From the NCBI RefSeq assembly GCF_001544695.2, contig NZ_FCOM02000037.1, positions 17,323 to 81,322 on the forward strand: a stretch of 64,000 bases of DNA, written 5' to 3'. Below the pieces are notes generated by a model. That model did no database searches and was not told where the DNA came from. It saw nothing but the letters and a program-made list of their open reading frames with translations. This DNA comes from Caballeronia arvi (GTDB lineage: Bacteria > Pseudomonadota > Gammaproteobacteria > Burkholderiales > Burkholderiaceae). Numbering within the stretch: position 1 is the stretch's first letter; every line of letters starts with the position of its first letter. The position numbers and the translations under genes are program-made. This document shows, piece after piece, positions 1 to 8,257 of this stretch.

Positions 1-411
1 GGCCCGAAGGGTTATCCGGGCATGGCGGAAGTAGGCAACATGGGCTTGCCGCCGAAGCTTCTGCGCCAGGGCGTGAAGGACATGGTGCGCATCTCCGACG
101 CACGCATGAGCGGCACCGCGTATGGCACGGTGGTGCTGCACGTCGCGCCCGAAGCGGCGGCGGGCGGGCCGCTTGCCGCCGTGCGCGATGGCGACTGGAT
201 CGAACTCGATTGCGACGCGGGCACGCTGCATCTCGACATCAGCGACGAAGAGCTCGCTCGCCGCATGAGCGACCATCAGCCGCCGCGTGTGCATGGCGAT
301 GGCGGTTATGCGCGGCTCTACGTCGATCATGTGCTGCAAGCCGACGAAGGATGCGATCTCGACTTCCTCGTAGGTTGCCGCGGTGCTGCTGTGCCGCGCC
401 ATTCGCATTAA
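1..411 (+). CDS. araC: L-arabonate dehydratase, C-terminal fragment (IlvD/Edd family)
   Basis: This frame is open from the first base and ends at a TAA, so only the last 136 residues of a roughly 580-residue enzyme are present. The fragment begins with GPKGYPGMAEVGNM and continues with RISDARMSGTAYGTVVLH, which are conserved C-terminal blocks of the IlvD/Edd dehydratases (Fe-S enzymes that dehydrate sugar acids or dihydroxy acids). The next two genes closely resemble the Azospirillum brasilense L-arabinose pathway enzymes. L-arabonate to L-2-keto-3-deoxyarabonate is therefore the likely reaction, rather than dihydroxy-acid or phosphogluconate dehydration. The symbol follows Azospirillum usage and is unrelated to the E. 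coli regulator AraC. The iron-sulfur cysteines lie outside the window, so substrate choice rests on context. Confidence 0.8.
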   Translation, partial: GPKGYPGMAEVGNMGLPPKLLRQGVKDMVRISDARMSGTAYGTVVLHVAPEAAAGGPLAAVRDGDWIELDCDAGTLHLDISDEELARRMSDHQPPRVHGDGGYARLYVDHVLQADEGCDLDFLVGCRGAAVPRHSH

Positions 412-465
412 CGTACTTACGTTCTTCGAATCAACAATCGAACAGACCTTGTCGGATAACAAGCA

Positions 466-1392
466 ATGACTACTCAACGCACGCCGCGTTATCGCGGTAT
501 CTTTCCTGTGGTGCCGACCACTTTCACTGAATCTGGCGCGCTCGATCTGGACAGCCAAAAGCGTGCCGTCGATTTCATGATCGATGCAGGCTCGGACGGC
601 TTGTGCATTCTCGCGAATTTTTCAGAGCAATTCGCTCTGGCGGATGAGGAGCGCGAACTCCTGACACATACGATTCTGGAGCACGTCAAAGGCGCTGTAC
701 CCATCATCGTGACGACGAGCCATTACAGCACCGAGGTTTGCATCGAACGCAGCCGCAAGGCCCAGTCGATGGGCGCCTCGATGGTGATGGTGATGCCGCC
801 GTATCACGGCGCGACGTTCCGCGTTCCGGAAACGCAGATATTCGAGTTCTACGCGCGCCTGTCGGATGCCCTGACGATTCCGATCATGATCCAGGACGCG
901 CCCGCGAGCGGCACCGCGCTTTCCGCGACGTTCCTGGCGCGCATGGCGAGGGAAATCGAACAGGTGTCGTACTTCAAGATCGAGACGCCCGGTGCGGCCG
1001 CGAAGCTTCGCGAGCTCATCCGGCTCGGCGGCGAGGCGATCGAAGGTCCGTGGGATGGCGAAGAAGCGATCACGCTCTTTGCGGATCTCAATGCCGGTGC
1101 AACAGGTTCGATGACGGGCGGCGGATTCCCGGATGGTATTCGCCCGATTCTCACCGCGTTTCATGAAGGAAAGCGCGATGAAGCATTCGCACATTATCAG
1201 CGCTGGTTGCCGCTGATAAACCACGAGAACCGTCAGGCGGGGCTGCTCACGGCAAAAGCGCTGATGAAGGAAGGCGGGATCATCGCGTGCGAAAGTCCGC
1301 GTCACCCGCTGCCGGCGATGCACCCCGAAACGCGGGCCGAGCTCATCGACATTGCCAGACGGCTCGATCCGCTGGTGCTGCGCTGGGCCTGA
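466..1392 (+). CDS. araD: L-2-keto-3-deoxyarabonate dehydratase (DapA/NAL superfamily)
   Basis: A 308-residue TIM-barrel aldolase/dehydratase of the DapA superfamily. The Schiff-base lysine is K171 in YFKIETPG. The usual Tyr of the YN(V/I)P motif is replaced in MIQDAP (140s), a change also seen in Azospirillum L-2-keto-3-deoxyarabonate dehydratase. From memory that protein matches over long stretches, including ILANFSEQF, HGATFRVPE and EGPWDGEEAIT. It should convert L-2-keto-3-deoxyarabonate to 2-oxoglutarate semialdehyde in the cytoplasm. The gene sits 54 bases after the arabonate dehydratase and 33 bases before the dehydrogenase, consistent with one operon. The symbol is the Azospirillum one, not E. 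coli ribulose-phosphate epimerase. Confidence 0.88.
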   Translation: MTTQRTPRYRGIFPVVPTTFTESGALDLDSQKRAVDFMIDAGSDGLCILANFSEQFALADEERELLTHTILEHVKGAVPIIVTTSHYSTEVCIERSRKAQSMGASMVMVMPPYHGATFRVPETQIFEFYARLSDALTIPIMIQDAPASGTALSATFLARMAREIEQVSYFKIETPGAAAKLRELIRLGGEAIEGPWDGEEAITLFADLNAGATGSMTGGGFPDGIRPILTAFHEGKRDEAFAHYQRWLPLINHENRQAGLLTAKALMKEGGIIACESPRHPLPAMHPETRAELIDIARRLDPLVLRWA

Positions 1393-1425
1393 CACCAGAC
1401 ATCATCATCCTAGAGATAACCAGAC

Positions 1426-2355
1426 ATGACTTCAGTGTTTTCGCTTGCCGTCATAGGCATTGGCAAGATCGCGCGGGATCAACATTTGCCCGCTATTGCC
1501 GATAGTTCCGGCTTTAAGCTCGTCGCGTGCGCGAGCCAGCACGCGGAGGTACAGGACGTACGCAATTATCGCGACATCGATTCGTTGTTGAATGCTGAAC
1601 CTGAAGTCGATGCCGTCTCCCTGTGCACTCCGCCGCAGGGACGGTATGCGCTGGCACGCAAAGCCCTCGAAGCGGGCAAGCACGTCATGCTGGAAAAGCC
1701 GCCGGGCGCAACGCTTGGCGAGGTGAATGCCCTGCATGAGATCGCACGCGCCAATGGCCGGATCTTGTTCGCGACCTGGCATTCCCGCTACGCCAGCGCC
1801 GTTGCGCCGGCTCGTTCATGGCTCAGCGGCCGGCGGATTCGTGAGGTGAGAATAAGCTGGAAGGAGGATGTGCGACGCTGGCATCCGGGGCAACAATGGA
1901 TCTGGGAACCGGGAGGTTTGGGCGTTTTCGATCCGGGCATCAATGCGCTGTCGATCGTCACCGAGATTCTGCCTGGCGAAGTGATCTTGCATGGCGCAGA
2001 GCTCGTCGTGCCGCGTAATGCCCATACGCCGATCGCTGCGCAACTCGACTGCATCGATACCAATGGCGCCCCTGTGATCGCGGAATTCGACTGGCGTCAC
2101 GGTCCCGTCGAACAATGGGATATCGACGTGGAAACGGATGCGGGATTGCTATCCATCCGCGAAGGGGGGAAGCGTCTGATTATCTCCGGCGAACCGGTGT
2201 CTCTCGAACCAGAGCGAGAGTACCGTGCCCTGTACGAGCGTTTTCACGCGCTTATCAGCGCGAACTCGCATGATGTCGACTTGCGGCCGCTACGCCTTGT
2301 CGCTGACGCATTTCTGCTTGGTCGACGTATCGAAACGGAAGCCTTTGTGTCTTGA
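1426..2355 (+). CDS. araA: L-arabinose 1-dehydrogenase (Gfo/Idh/MocA family)
   Basis: A 309-residue NAD(P)-dependent sugar dehydrogenase. The N-terminal Rossmann motif is GIGKIA (11-16) and the family EKP motif appears as EKPPGA (90-95), with K91 as the usual catalytic lysine. DPGINALS follows at about 169-176. The stretch RRWHPGQQWIWEPGGLGVFD is characteristic of Azospirillum L-arabinose 1-dehydrogenase. It oxidises L-arabinose (and probably D-galactose) at C1 to the lactone, the entry step of the oxidative pathway. No lactonase gene adjoins it. A 9-bp stem-loop 37 bases after the stop probably ends the operon. Specificity is inferred from remembered similarity and the two upstream genes. 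Confidence 0.85.
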   Translation: MTSVFSLAVIGIGKIARDQHLPAIADSSGFKLVACASQHAEVQDVRNYRDIDSLLNAEPEVDAVSLCTPPQGRYALARKALEAGKHVMLEKPPGATLGEVNALHEIARANGRILFATWHSRYASAVAPARSWLSGRRIREVRISWKEDVRRWHPGQQWIWEPGGLGVFDPGINALSIVTEILPGEVILHGAELVVPRNAHTPIAAQLDCIDTNGAPVIAEFDWRHGPVEQWDIDVETDAGLLSIREGGKRLIISGEPVSLEPEREYRALYERFHALISANSHDVDLRPLRLVADAFLLGRRIETEAFVS

Positions 2356-2391
2356 AGATACGGTTGCGCCGAATGGAAGCACTGTCGTAAG

Positions 2392-2413
2392 ACGACGATC
2401 CGCCGATCGTCGT
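2392..2413 (+). terminator. Stem-loop after the arabinose operon
   Basis: Perfect 9-bp arms ACGACGATC and GATCGTCGT flank a CGCC loop, 37 bases past the araA stop. The following TTCTC is only weakly T-rich, so termination may be inefficient or Rho-assisted. Confidence 0.55.
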
Positions 2414-2671
2414 TCTCATCCTTCCTGAAGTTCACGCGGACTCGCGCACATGAGAGCGCCGGTCTGACTTGTCAGTTCAGAACCACTTCGTTCCTCTTTC
2501 GCACAACGTTGAACGCATACATCGTTTGCGGGCGAGCGACTCTGTCGCCAAAATCAATTATCTTCTTCGCTGGAAACGTTCTCGAACGTTCGGACTGTGG
2601 CATGTGTTCGCAAAGCTTCCGTCGATGTTCAGATATTCATTTTCGAAATTTTGGAGACAAGGAGTCCGTTC
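2414..2671. promoter_or_regulatory. Upstream region of the PHA-module operon
   Basis: No credible gene lies here. The hexamer AACGTT occurs three times: within the palindrome CAACGTTG (2504-2511) and twice as AACGTTC at 2575-2581 and 2585-2591. The last two are exactly 10 bp apart, and the first is 70 bp (about seven turns) further up. This phasing suggests binding sites for an unknown regulator. No convincing sigma70 -35/-10 pair was found by eye. Confidence 0.35.
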
Positions 2672-4339
2672 GTGAAAGCATCCGACCTGTTCGTGAAGGC
2701 GCTGGAGAACGAGGGCGTCGACCGCATCTTTGCAGTGCCGGGCGAAGAAAACCTCGACGTCGTCGAATCGCTGCGCCGTTCCAGCATTGAACTCATCTTG
2801 ACGCGGCATGAGCAGACAGCCGCGTTCATGGCGGCCACGCACGGCCGTCTTACGGGAAAGCCCGGTGTCTGTATGGCGACGTTGGGTCCGGGCGCATTGA
2901 ACCTGGTCACCGGCGCCGCCTATGCTCACCTCGGCGCAATGCCGATGGTGCTCATCACCGGACAGAAGCCGATCAAGACGGCGCGTCAGGCGCGCTTTCA
3001 GATCGTGGATATCGTGGCGACGATGAAGCCGCTGACCAAGTCTTCGCGTCAGATCGTCAGCGGCGCGAGCATTCCCGCAGTGGTTCGGGAAGCGTTCCGC
3101 CTCGCGCAAGACGAGCGGCCGGGCCCGGTTCATCTGGAGTTGCCGGAAGACGTCGCAAGCGAAGAAGTGAGCGATGACCTGGTCGTGATTCCTCCGCATC
3201 CCGTCGAGTTGCCGGTGGCGCAAGACGCGGCCATCGATCGCGCCGCAACGATGCTGGCAAACGCGAAACGTCCGCTCGTCATGTTCGGTGCGGCGAGCAA
3301 TCGCCCCCGGCTCGCGGGCCAATTGACCAGTTTCATTCGTCGGACGGGCATTCCTTACTTCAACACGCAGATGGGCAAGGGCACCATTGCCGCAATCGGC
3401 AGCGATGAAGCCAGCGAACTCTGGCTCGGCACCGCCGCGTTGAGCGAGCGCGATTACCTGCATGAAGCGATCGACCGCGCCGATCTGATCGTTACCATCG
3501 GTCACGATACGGTCGAAAAGCCGCCCTTCATCATGGGGCCGAAGGGGCCGAAGGTCATTCATATCGGCTACACGCCGGCCATCGTCGAGCAGGTGTTTTC
3601 TCCGCATGCACAGGTCGTGGGCGACCTCGGCCTGAGTCTGGCCCGTCTCGCCGATAGGGTCGAAGGCAAGCTGCCCAACGCGGGCGCATTGGCGTCGTTG
3701 CGAGAAGGCATCCTCAGGCGCACGATGGATCGCGCGACCGAGTCGCGCTTTCCGCTGACGCCGCAACGCATCGTCAACGACGTGCGCGCGGTCATGCCGG
3801 CGGACGGCATCGTCGCGCTCGACAACGGCATGTACAAGATCTGGTTCGCGCGTTGTTATAGGAATCGCAGCGCCAACACCTTGCTGCTCGATAACGCATT
3901 GGCCACGATGGGCGCAGGCTTGCCCTCGGCCATGATGGCGGCTCTGCTGTATCCGCAGCGCCGTGTAATGGCCGTATGCGGCGATGGCGGGTTCATGATG
4001 AACTCGCAGGAACTCGAGACAGCCGTGCGGCTGAAGCTCAATATCGTCGTGCTGATCATTCAGGACGACGCGTACGGAATGATCCGCTGGAAGCAGGCCG
4101 TCGATGATTTCGCGGACTATGGCCTGACGTTCGGCAACCCGGACTTCGTGAAGTACGCAGAGGCGTACGGTGCGAAGGGCAGACGCGTCGAATCGGCGGA
4201 GGGTCTCGTGCCTGCGCTCGATGCAGCCTATCGCGAAGGGGGCGTGCAGCTGGTGGTAGTGCCGGTCGACTATACCGAGAACAATCGCGTGCTCGTCGAA
4301 GAGCTCAAGAACCGAGTCATGGAAGAGGTGACGCAATGA
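2672..4339 (+). CDS. Acetolactate-synthase-like thiamine diphosphate enzyme
   Basis: The GTG start is chosen because AAGGAG (2659-2664) lies 7 bases before it; an in-frame upstream start at 2597 has no such site. The 555-residue protein has the three-domain TPP-enzyme layout. Catalytic Glu47 is in RHEQTAAFM. The FAD/central domain is in the middle, and the TPP/Mg motif begins GDGGFMMNSQE at 437. The QDDAYGMIRWKQ segment resembles catabolic AlsS more than biosynthetic IlvB, and no IlvN-type regulatory subunit is adjacent. The family joins two pyruvates, or pyruvate and another 2-oxoacid, into an acetohydroxy acid. Here it is the first gene of a polyester-related operon and shares an ATGA overlap with the next gene, so it may supply or divert a hydroxyacyl precursor. 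The true substrate is unknown. Confidence 0.8.
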   Translation: MKASDLFVKALENEGVDRIFAVPGEENLDVVESLRRSSIELILTRHEQTAAFMAATHGRLTGKPGVCMATLGPGALNLVTGAAYAHLGAMPMVLITGQKPIKTARQARFQIVDIVATMKPLTKSSRQIVSGASIPAVVREAFRLAQDERPGPVHLELPEDVASEEVSDDLVVIPPHPVELPVAQDAAIDRAATMLANAKRPLVMFGAASNRPRLAGQLTSFIRRTGIPYFNTQMGKGTIAAIGSDEASELWLGTAALSERDYLHEAIDRADLIVTIGHDTVEKPPFIMGPKGPKVIHIGYTPAIVEQVFSPHAQVVGDLGLSLARLADRVEGKLPNAGALASLREGILRRTMDRATESRFPLTPQRIVNDVRAVMPADGIVALDNGMYKIWFARCYRNRSANTLLLDNALATMGAGLPSAMMAALLYPQRRVMAVCGDGGFMMNSQELETAVRLKLNIVVLIIQDDAYGMIRWKQAVDDFADYGLTFGNPDFVKYAEAYGAKGRRVESAEGLVPALDAAYREGGVQLVVVPVDYTENNRVLVEELKNRVMEEVTQ

Positions 4340-5463
4340 GAATCAAGGCAGCCGTTCTTCAATCGATGGGCGTGGCAGCGCCGTATGCCGAATCCCGCCC
4401 GCTTTCCATCGAAGACATCGAGCTGGCACCGCCTGGCGCAGATGAGGTGCTCATCAAAATCGCCGCCGCGGGACTGTGTCACTCGGACCTGTCGGTGATC
4501 AACGGCGATCGTCCCCGCCCGATGCCGATGGCGCTCGGTCACGAAGCAGCGGGCGTCGTCGAGCAGCTTGGCACGGGCGTCACCGATCTTCAGGTTGGCG
4601 ATCATGTCGTCGTGGTCTTCGTGCCGAGTTGCGGTCATTGCGCGCCGTGCGCCGAAGGGCGGCCGGCGTTGTGCGAGCCGGGCGCGGCGGCAAACGGCGC
4701 GGGCACGCTGCTCTCCGGCGCCCGCCGTCTGAGCCTCAAAGGCGACGCGATCAATCATCACCTCGGCTGCTCGGTCTTTGCGGAGTACGCAACGGTGTCG
4801 CGCCGCTCCGTGATCAAGATCGATCCCACGGTGCCGCTCGATGAAGCAGCGCTCTTCGGCTGCGCGGTCCTGACCGGCGTGGGCGCGGTGGTCAACACGG
4901 CGCAGGTGCGCGTGGGTGCGTCGGTGGCTGTCATCGGCCTGGGCGGCGTCGGGCTCGCCGCGCTCATCGGCGCGCAAGCTGCGGGCGCCAGACAGATCAT
5001 CGCGGTCGATCTTTCTGATGCGAAGCTCGAGCAGGCGCGAACGCTCGGCGCCACGCACACGGTCAACGCCTCGCGCGAAGATGCAGTCGAGCATATCCGT
5101 GCGCTGAGCTCGGGCGGCGTCGAGTTCGCCTTCGAGTTCGCGGGCTCGATCCGCGCGCTGGATCTGGCGTACAACATCACGCGCCGTGGCGGTTCGACGG
5201 TTACCGCGGGCTTGCCGCCATCGACCGCGCGCTGGCCGATGCCGGCCGTGAGTCTGGTTGCCGAAGAGCGCACGGTCAAAGGCAGTTACATCGGGACCTG
5301 TGTGCCCTCGCGCGATATCCCGCGCTACATCGAACTGTACAAGCAGGGACGTCTGCCGGTGGACAAGCTGCTGACCGGGCGCTTGCGCCTCGACGAAATC
5401 AATCACGGTTTCGATCTGCTGCACGAGGGCAAAGCAATTCGCCAGGTGGTGGTGTTCGAATGA
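4336..5463 (+). CDS. Zinc-dependent alcohol dehydrogenase (MDR family)
   Basis: A 375-residue medium-chain dehydrogenase. Catalytic zinc ligands C48 (GLCHSD), H69 and C176 are present. The structural zinc lobe has all four cysteines (C99, C102, C105, C113; CxxCxxCx7C). The nucleotide fold shows GLGGVG at 201-206. These features fit a class-III-like or aryl/alkyl alcohol dehydrogenase acting with NAD(H). It overlaps the TPP enzyme by four bases (ATGA) and the next gene the same way, so all three are translated as a unit. In this operon it could interconvert an alcohol, aldehyde or hydroxy acid used as a polyester precursor. Which one cannot be read from sequence. Confidence 0.85.
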   Translation: MRIKAAVLQSMGVAAPYAESRPLSIEDIELAPPGADEVLIKIAAAGLCHSDLSVINGDRPRPMPMALGHEAAGVVEQLGTGVTDLQVGDHVVVVFVPSCGHCAPCAEGRPALCEPGAAANGAGTLLSGARRLSLKGDAINHHLGCSVFAEYATVSRRSVIKIDPTVPLDEAALFGCAVLTGVGAVVNTAQVRVGASVAVIGLGGVGLAALIGAQAAGARQIIAVDLSDAKLEQARTLGATHTVNASREDAVEHIRALSSGGVEFAFEFAGSIRALDLAYNITRRGGSTVTAGLPPSTARWPMPAVSLVAEERTVKGSYIGTCVPSRDIPRYIELYKQGRLPVDKLLTGRLRLDEINHGFDLLHEGKAIRQVVVFE

Positions 5464-6218
5464 GTCAGGCAAACGGAAGCTGGGCCGATGGATGGAACAC
5501 GCTGCAACAGACGTTTTTCAAGTCGATGTTCCCATCGCCCAGCGGTGCGTCTTCCGACGGAAGCCCGCAAGAGACGACGCAGTTCATGCAAGCGCAGTTC
5601 GCCGACCTGACGGAAACCTGGAAGGCGTCGATCGAGAAATGGGCGGCATTTGCGAAGGATGGCGTCGACCCGGAAGCATGGACGCCGACTGCATTGCGCG
5701 AGATGTTCTCGCCCGCGCGCTGGGGCGCAAACGGCACGGGCGCGTTCGACGTAGCGTTGCAGCATGTCATCGAAGGGCCGAAGTACGCAACGCTCTATGA
5801 CCTCGACAAAAAGCTCGTGGAATTGCAGCATGCGTTGAGAAAGCGCGATGAAGCGGTGCTTGCCTATCAGGCGATCGTGCAACGGGCCTGGAATACTGCG
5901 TTCGAACGTTTCATGAAGACGCTCGCGACGAGCGAAGGCGCAACGCCGAATACATGGCGCGGTGTGACTGACCGGTGGTTGAAGATAGCCAACGAAACGC
6001 TGATCGAAGCGTATCGCTCGGAAGAATTCGTGAAGGCGCAATCCGTCATGTTGCGTACGGCGTCCGAGTATCGATTGCAAGAACGCGAGATAGCCGAATC
6101 CTGGTGTGAGGCTTATCACATTCCGACGCGTACCGAAGTCGATGAGGTACATCGAACGGTGACGGAGTTGCGGCGGCAAGTGCGATCGCTGCAGCGTCAG
6201 ATTCCTATCCATGCCTGA
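5460..6218 (+). CDS. phaE: PhaE-like subunit of class III PHA synthase
   Basis: A 252-residue soluble protein that directly precedes phaC, as PhaE does in class III systems. Its C-terminus contains IPTRTEVDEVHRTVTELRR, the proline then coiled-coil signature of PhaE proteins, followed by further charged heptads. PhaE has no catalytic site; it forms a complex with PhaC and is needed for polymerase activity. At 252 residues it is clearly shorter than the roughly 350 usual for PhaE, apparently lacking part of the N-terminal half. It overlaps the dehydrogenase stop by four bases and ends 8 bases before phaC. The identity is an inference from the C-terminal signature plus position. Confidence 0.75.
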   Translation: MSQANGSWADGWNTLQQTFFKSMFPSPSGASSDGSPQETTQFMQAQFADLTETWKASIEKWAAFAKDGVDPEAWTPTALREMFSPARWGANGTGAFDVALQHVIEGPKYATLYDLDKKLVELQHALRKRDEAVLAYQAIVQRAWNTAFERFMKTLATSEGATPNTWRGVTDRWLKIANETLIEAYRSEEFVKAQSVMLRTASEYRLQEREIAESWCEAYHIPTRTEVDEVHRTVTELRRQVRSLQRQIPIHA

Positions 6219-6226
6219 GAGAACCT

Positions 6227-7348
6227 ATGCCCGCCGAACAGAAATCGGGCGCCGCACGGGCGCTCGCCGAATTGAGCGACTTCAGCATGAAGATCGCGCG
6301 CGGACAACGCATGCTCGATCGCGTCAAAGACGAGCATGTGCAGATCGCGACTGCCGACAAGGAAATCGTCTTTCGAGAAGACAAGACCACGCTGTATCGC
6401 TATAAGTCCACGGCTGAGCGCAAGGTCAGCGTTCCCGTGCTCGTCGCGTACGGCCAGATCGGCCGCTACACGATGACCGATCTGCAGGAAGACCGCTCGA
6501 TGCTGCGCAACCTGCTCGCGCTCGGCGTCGACGTTTATGCAGTCGATTGGGGCAGCCCTAGTCGCAGCGATCGCTGGCTCAAGTTCGAGGATTATGTAGA
6601 TGTCTATCTGAACGACTGCATCGAATTCATCTGCCGTGAACACGGAATCGAAGCGATCAATCTTCTCGGCATTTGTGAGGGCGGCGTATTTTCGCTGTGC
6701 TATGCGGCGCTCAACCCCGAGCGTGTGAAGAACCTCATCCTGACTATCACGCCGGTTGACTTTCATCAGGACCAGGCTGAAGGCCGCGTCAATCACGGGC
6801 TGTTGAACCTCTGGACACGCGGCATGAGCGACGACGATGTCGACAGGCTGATCGAGGCCAGCGGCAATCTTCCGGGTGAGCTGACAGGTTATGTCTTTTC
6901 GCAGATGACGCCGGGCGCGACCTTGTCGAAATACAACGTCGGGCTGCTCGACACGTTCGACGACGAGAAGAAGCTGCTCAATTTTCTGCGCATGGAAAAG
7001 TGGCTTGCCGACAGACCGCATCATCCGGGCGAAGCCGCGAAGCAACTTCTTATCAACCTCTATAAGAACAACGAAATGATTCGCGGCGAATTCCAGTTGG
7101 GCGAACGGACCGTTGATCTGTCGGATATCAGCATGCCGGTGCTGAACGTCTATGCGAAGGACGATCACATCATCCCGCCGAAGACGACGCAGGCGCTGCG
7201 CGATGCGGTGGGCACGTCCGACTATCAGGAGATCGGCCTCGAAGGCGGTCACGTCGGCGTCTTCGTGAGCGGCAAGTCGCAAGGCGTGTTGGCGAAAGGC
7301 ATCGTCGAATGGCTGAGCGAGCGCGATGCGCCATCGGCTCGAGATTAG
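6227..7348 (+). CDS. phaC: Class III poly(hydroxyalkanoate) synthase, PhaC subunit
   Basis: A 373-residue alpha/beta-hydrolase-fold polymerase, the length expected for class III PhaC (class I enzymes are about 560-600). The lipase-like box GICEGG (148-153) carries the nucleophile C150. An Asp of KDDHIIPP (302/303) and H342 in GGHVGVFVSG complete the triad. It polymerises hydroxyacyl-CoAs into cytoplasmic PHA granules, together with PhaE. Neighbours on both sides are in the same direction with gaps of about 9 bases. Class III synthases are usual in phototrophic sulfur bacteria and cyanobacteria; Burkholderiales mostly carry class I enzymes, so this is likely an additional synthase. No phaA, phaB, phaR or phasin gene is present here. 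Confidence 0.9.
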   Translation: MPAEQKSGAARALAELSDFSMKIARGQRMLDRVKDEHVQIATADKEIVFREDKTTLYRYKSTAERKVSVPVLVAYGQIGRYTMTDLQEDRSMLRNLLALGVDVYAVDWGSPSRSDRWLKFEDYVDVYLNDCIEFICREHGIEAINLLGICEGGVFSLCYAALNPERVKNLILTITPVDFHQDQAEGRVNHGLLNLWTRGMSDDDVDRLIEASGNLPGELTGYVFSQMTPGATLSKYNVGLLDTFDDEKKLLNFLRMEKWLADRPHHPGEAAKQLLINLYKNNEMIRGEFQLGERTVDLSDISMPVLNVYAKDDHIIPPKTTQALRDAVGTSDYQEIGLEGGHVGVFVSGKSQGVLAKGIVEWLSERDAPSARD

Positions 7349-7357
7349 CGACGAGTC

Positions 7358-8227
7358 ATGCAACCACAGTTGAAGCACGTATCCGTCATCGGTCGAGGCG
7401 GCTTTCACAAGCTCGCCTATGCCGAGTGGGGGTCGCCTGCCGCCGAACAGACTGTCGTCTGCGTTCACGGGGTATCGCGCAACGGGCGCGACTTCGATGC
7501 GCTTGCGGCGGCGCTCGCGGCGAAGGGCATGCGCGTGATCGTGCCCGATCTTCCCGGCCGCGGACGCAGCGACTGGCTCGCATCGCCTACGCACTACACG
7601 GACCGTGCGTATGTTCGTGCAATGTCGACGCTGATCGCGCGGCTCGACGTCGATAAGGTCGATTGGGTAGGCACCTCGCTTGGCGGGCACATCGGCATGC
7701 TGGTGGCTGCACAAGCCGGAACGCCGATACGAAGACTGGTGCTCAATGATTTTGGCGTGCGCGTGTCGGCTGCGGCGTTACGCAGGATCGGCAGCTATCT
7801 GACGCGTTCGTGGCGCTTCGCATCGATCGACGAAGTCGAAGCGCATCTGCGCGACGTCCACGCGCCGTTCGGCAAGCTCGACGACGCCCAATGGCGTCAT
7901 CTCGCACAACACAGCGCCGTGCCGGATGGAACAGGCAGGTTTCGCTTTCACTTCGATCCGGGCATCGGAATGCGGTTTTCGATTCCGATCCTGCTCGACG
8001 TGATCCTTTGGCAGGTCTGGGACAAGATCGATTGCCCGGTCCTCGTTTTACGCGGAGAAGACTCGGACCTGCTGGCGCGCGGCACCGTGGAAGCGATGCT
8101 CAAGCGTGGCCCGGCCGCCATGAATGGTCGGGTAACCGCGTTCGAGTTTTCCGATTGCGGCCACGCACCCGCATTGATGGATGAGACGCAGATTTCCGTC
8201 ATCTCGAACTACCTCTTAACCGAATAG
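7358..8227 (+). CDS. Alpha/beta hydrolase in the PHA operon
   Basis: A 289-residue alpha/beta hydrolase. HGVSRNGRDFD forms the oxyanion-loop region, the nucleophile elbow is GTSLGG (105-110, S107), the acid is D235 or D237 in GEDSDLL, and the histidine is H269 in CGHAPAL. There is no signal peptide, so it acts in the cytoplasm. Its place 9 bases after phaC and 30 before the CoA-transferase suggests a role in the same pathway. It could be a thioesterase, a hydroxyacid oligomer hydrolase or an intracellular depolymerase. It lacks the classic features of PhaZ depolymerases visible to me, so the substrate is left open. Confidence 0.82.
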   Translation: MQPQLKHVSVIGRGGFHKLAYAEWGSPAAEQTVVCVHGVSRNGRDFDALAAALAAKGMRVIVPDLPGRGRSDWLASPTHYTDRAYVRAMSTLIARLDVDKVDWVGTSLGGHIGMLVAAQAGTPIRRLVLNDFGVRVSAAALRRIGSYLTRSWRFASIDEVEAHLRDVHAPFGKLDDAQWRHLAQHSAVPDGTGRFRFHFDPGIGMRFSIPILLDVILWQVWDKIDCPVLVLRGEDSDLLARGTVEAMLKRGPAAMNGRVTAFEFSDCGHAPALMDETQISVISNYLLTE

Positions 8228-8257
8228 CCGACGCTCGATAGCGAAAGCAGGACTGCC

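Noticed and set aside
2598..2612. Sigma54-like promoter TGGCATGTGTTCGCA ahead of the PHA operon
   Set aside because: The GG to GC spacing is 9 instead of the required 10 bases, and the -12 half is poor.
2558..4336. 592-codon open frame antisense to the TPP enzyme gene
   Set aside because: No ribosome site, no domain, and opposite to a gene with clear catalytic motifs.
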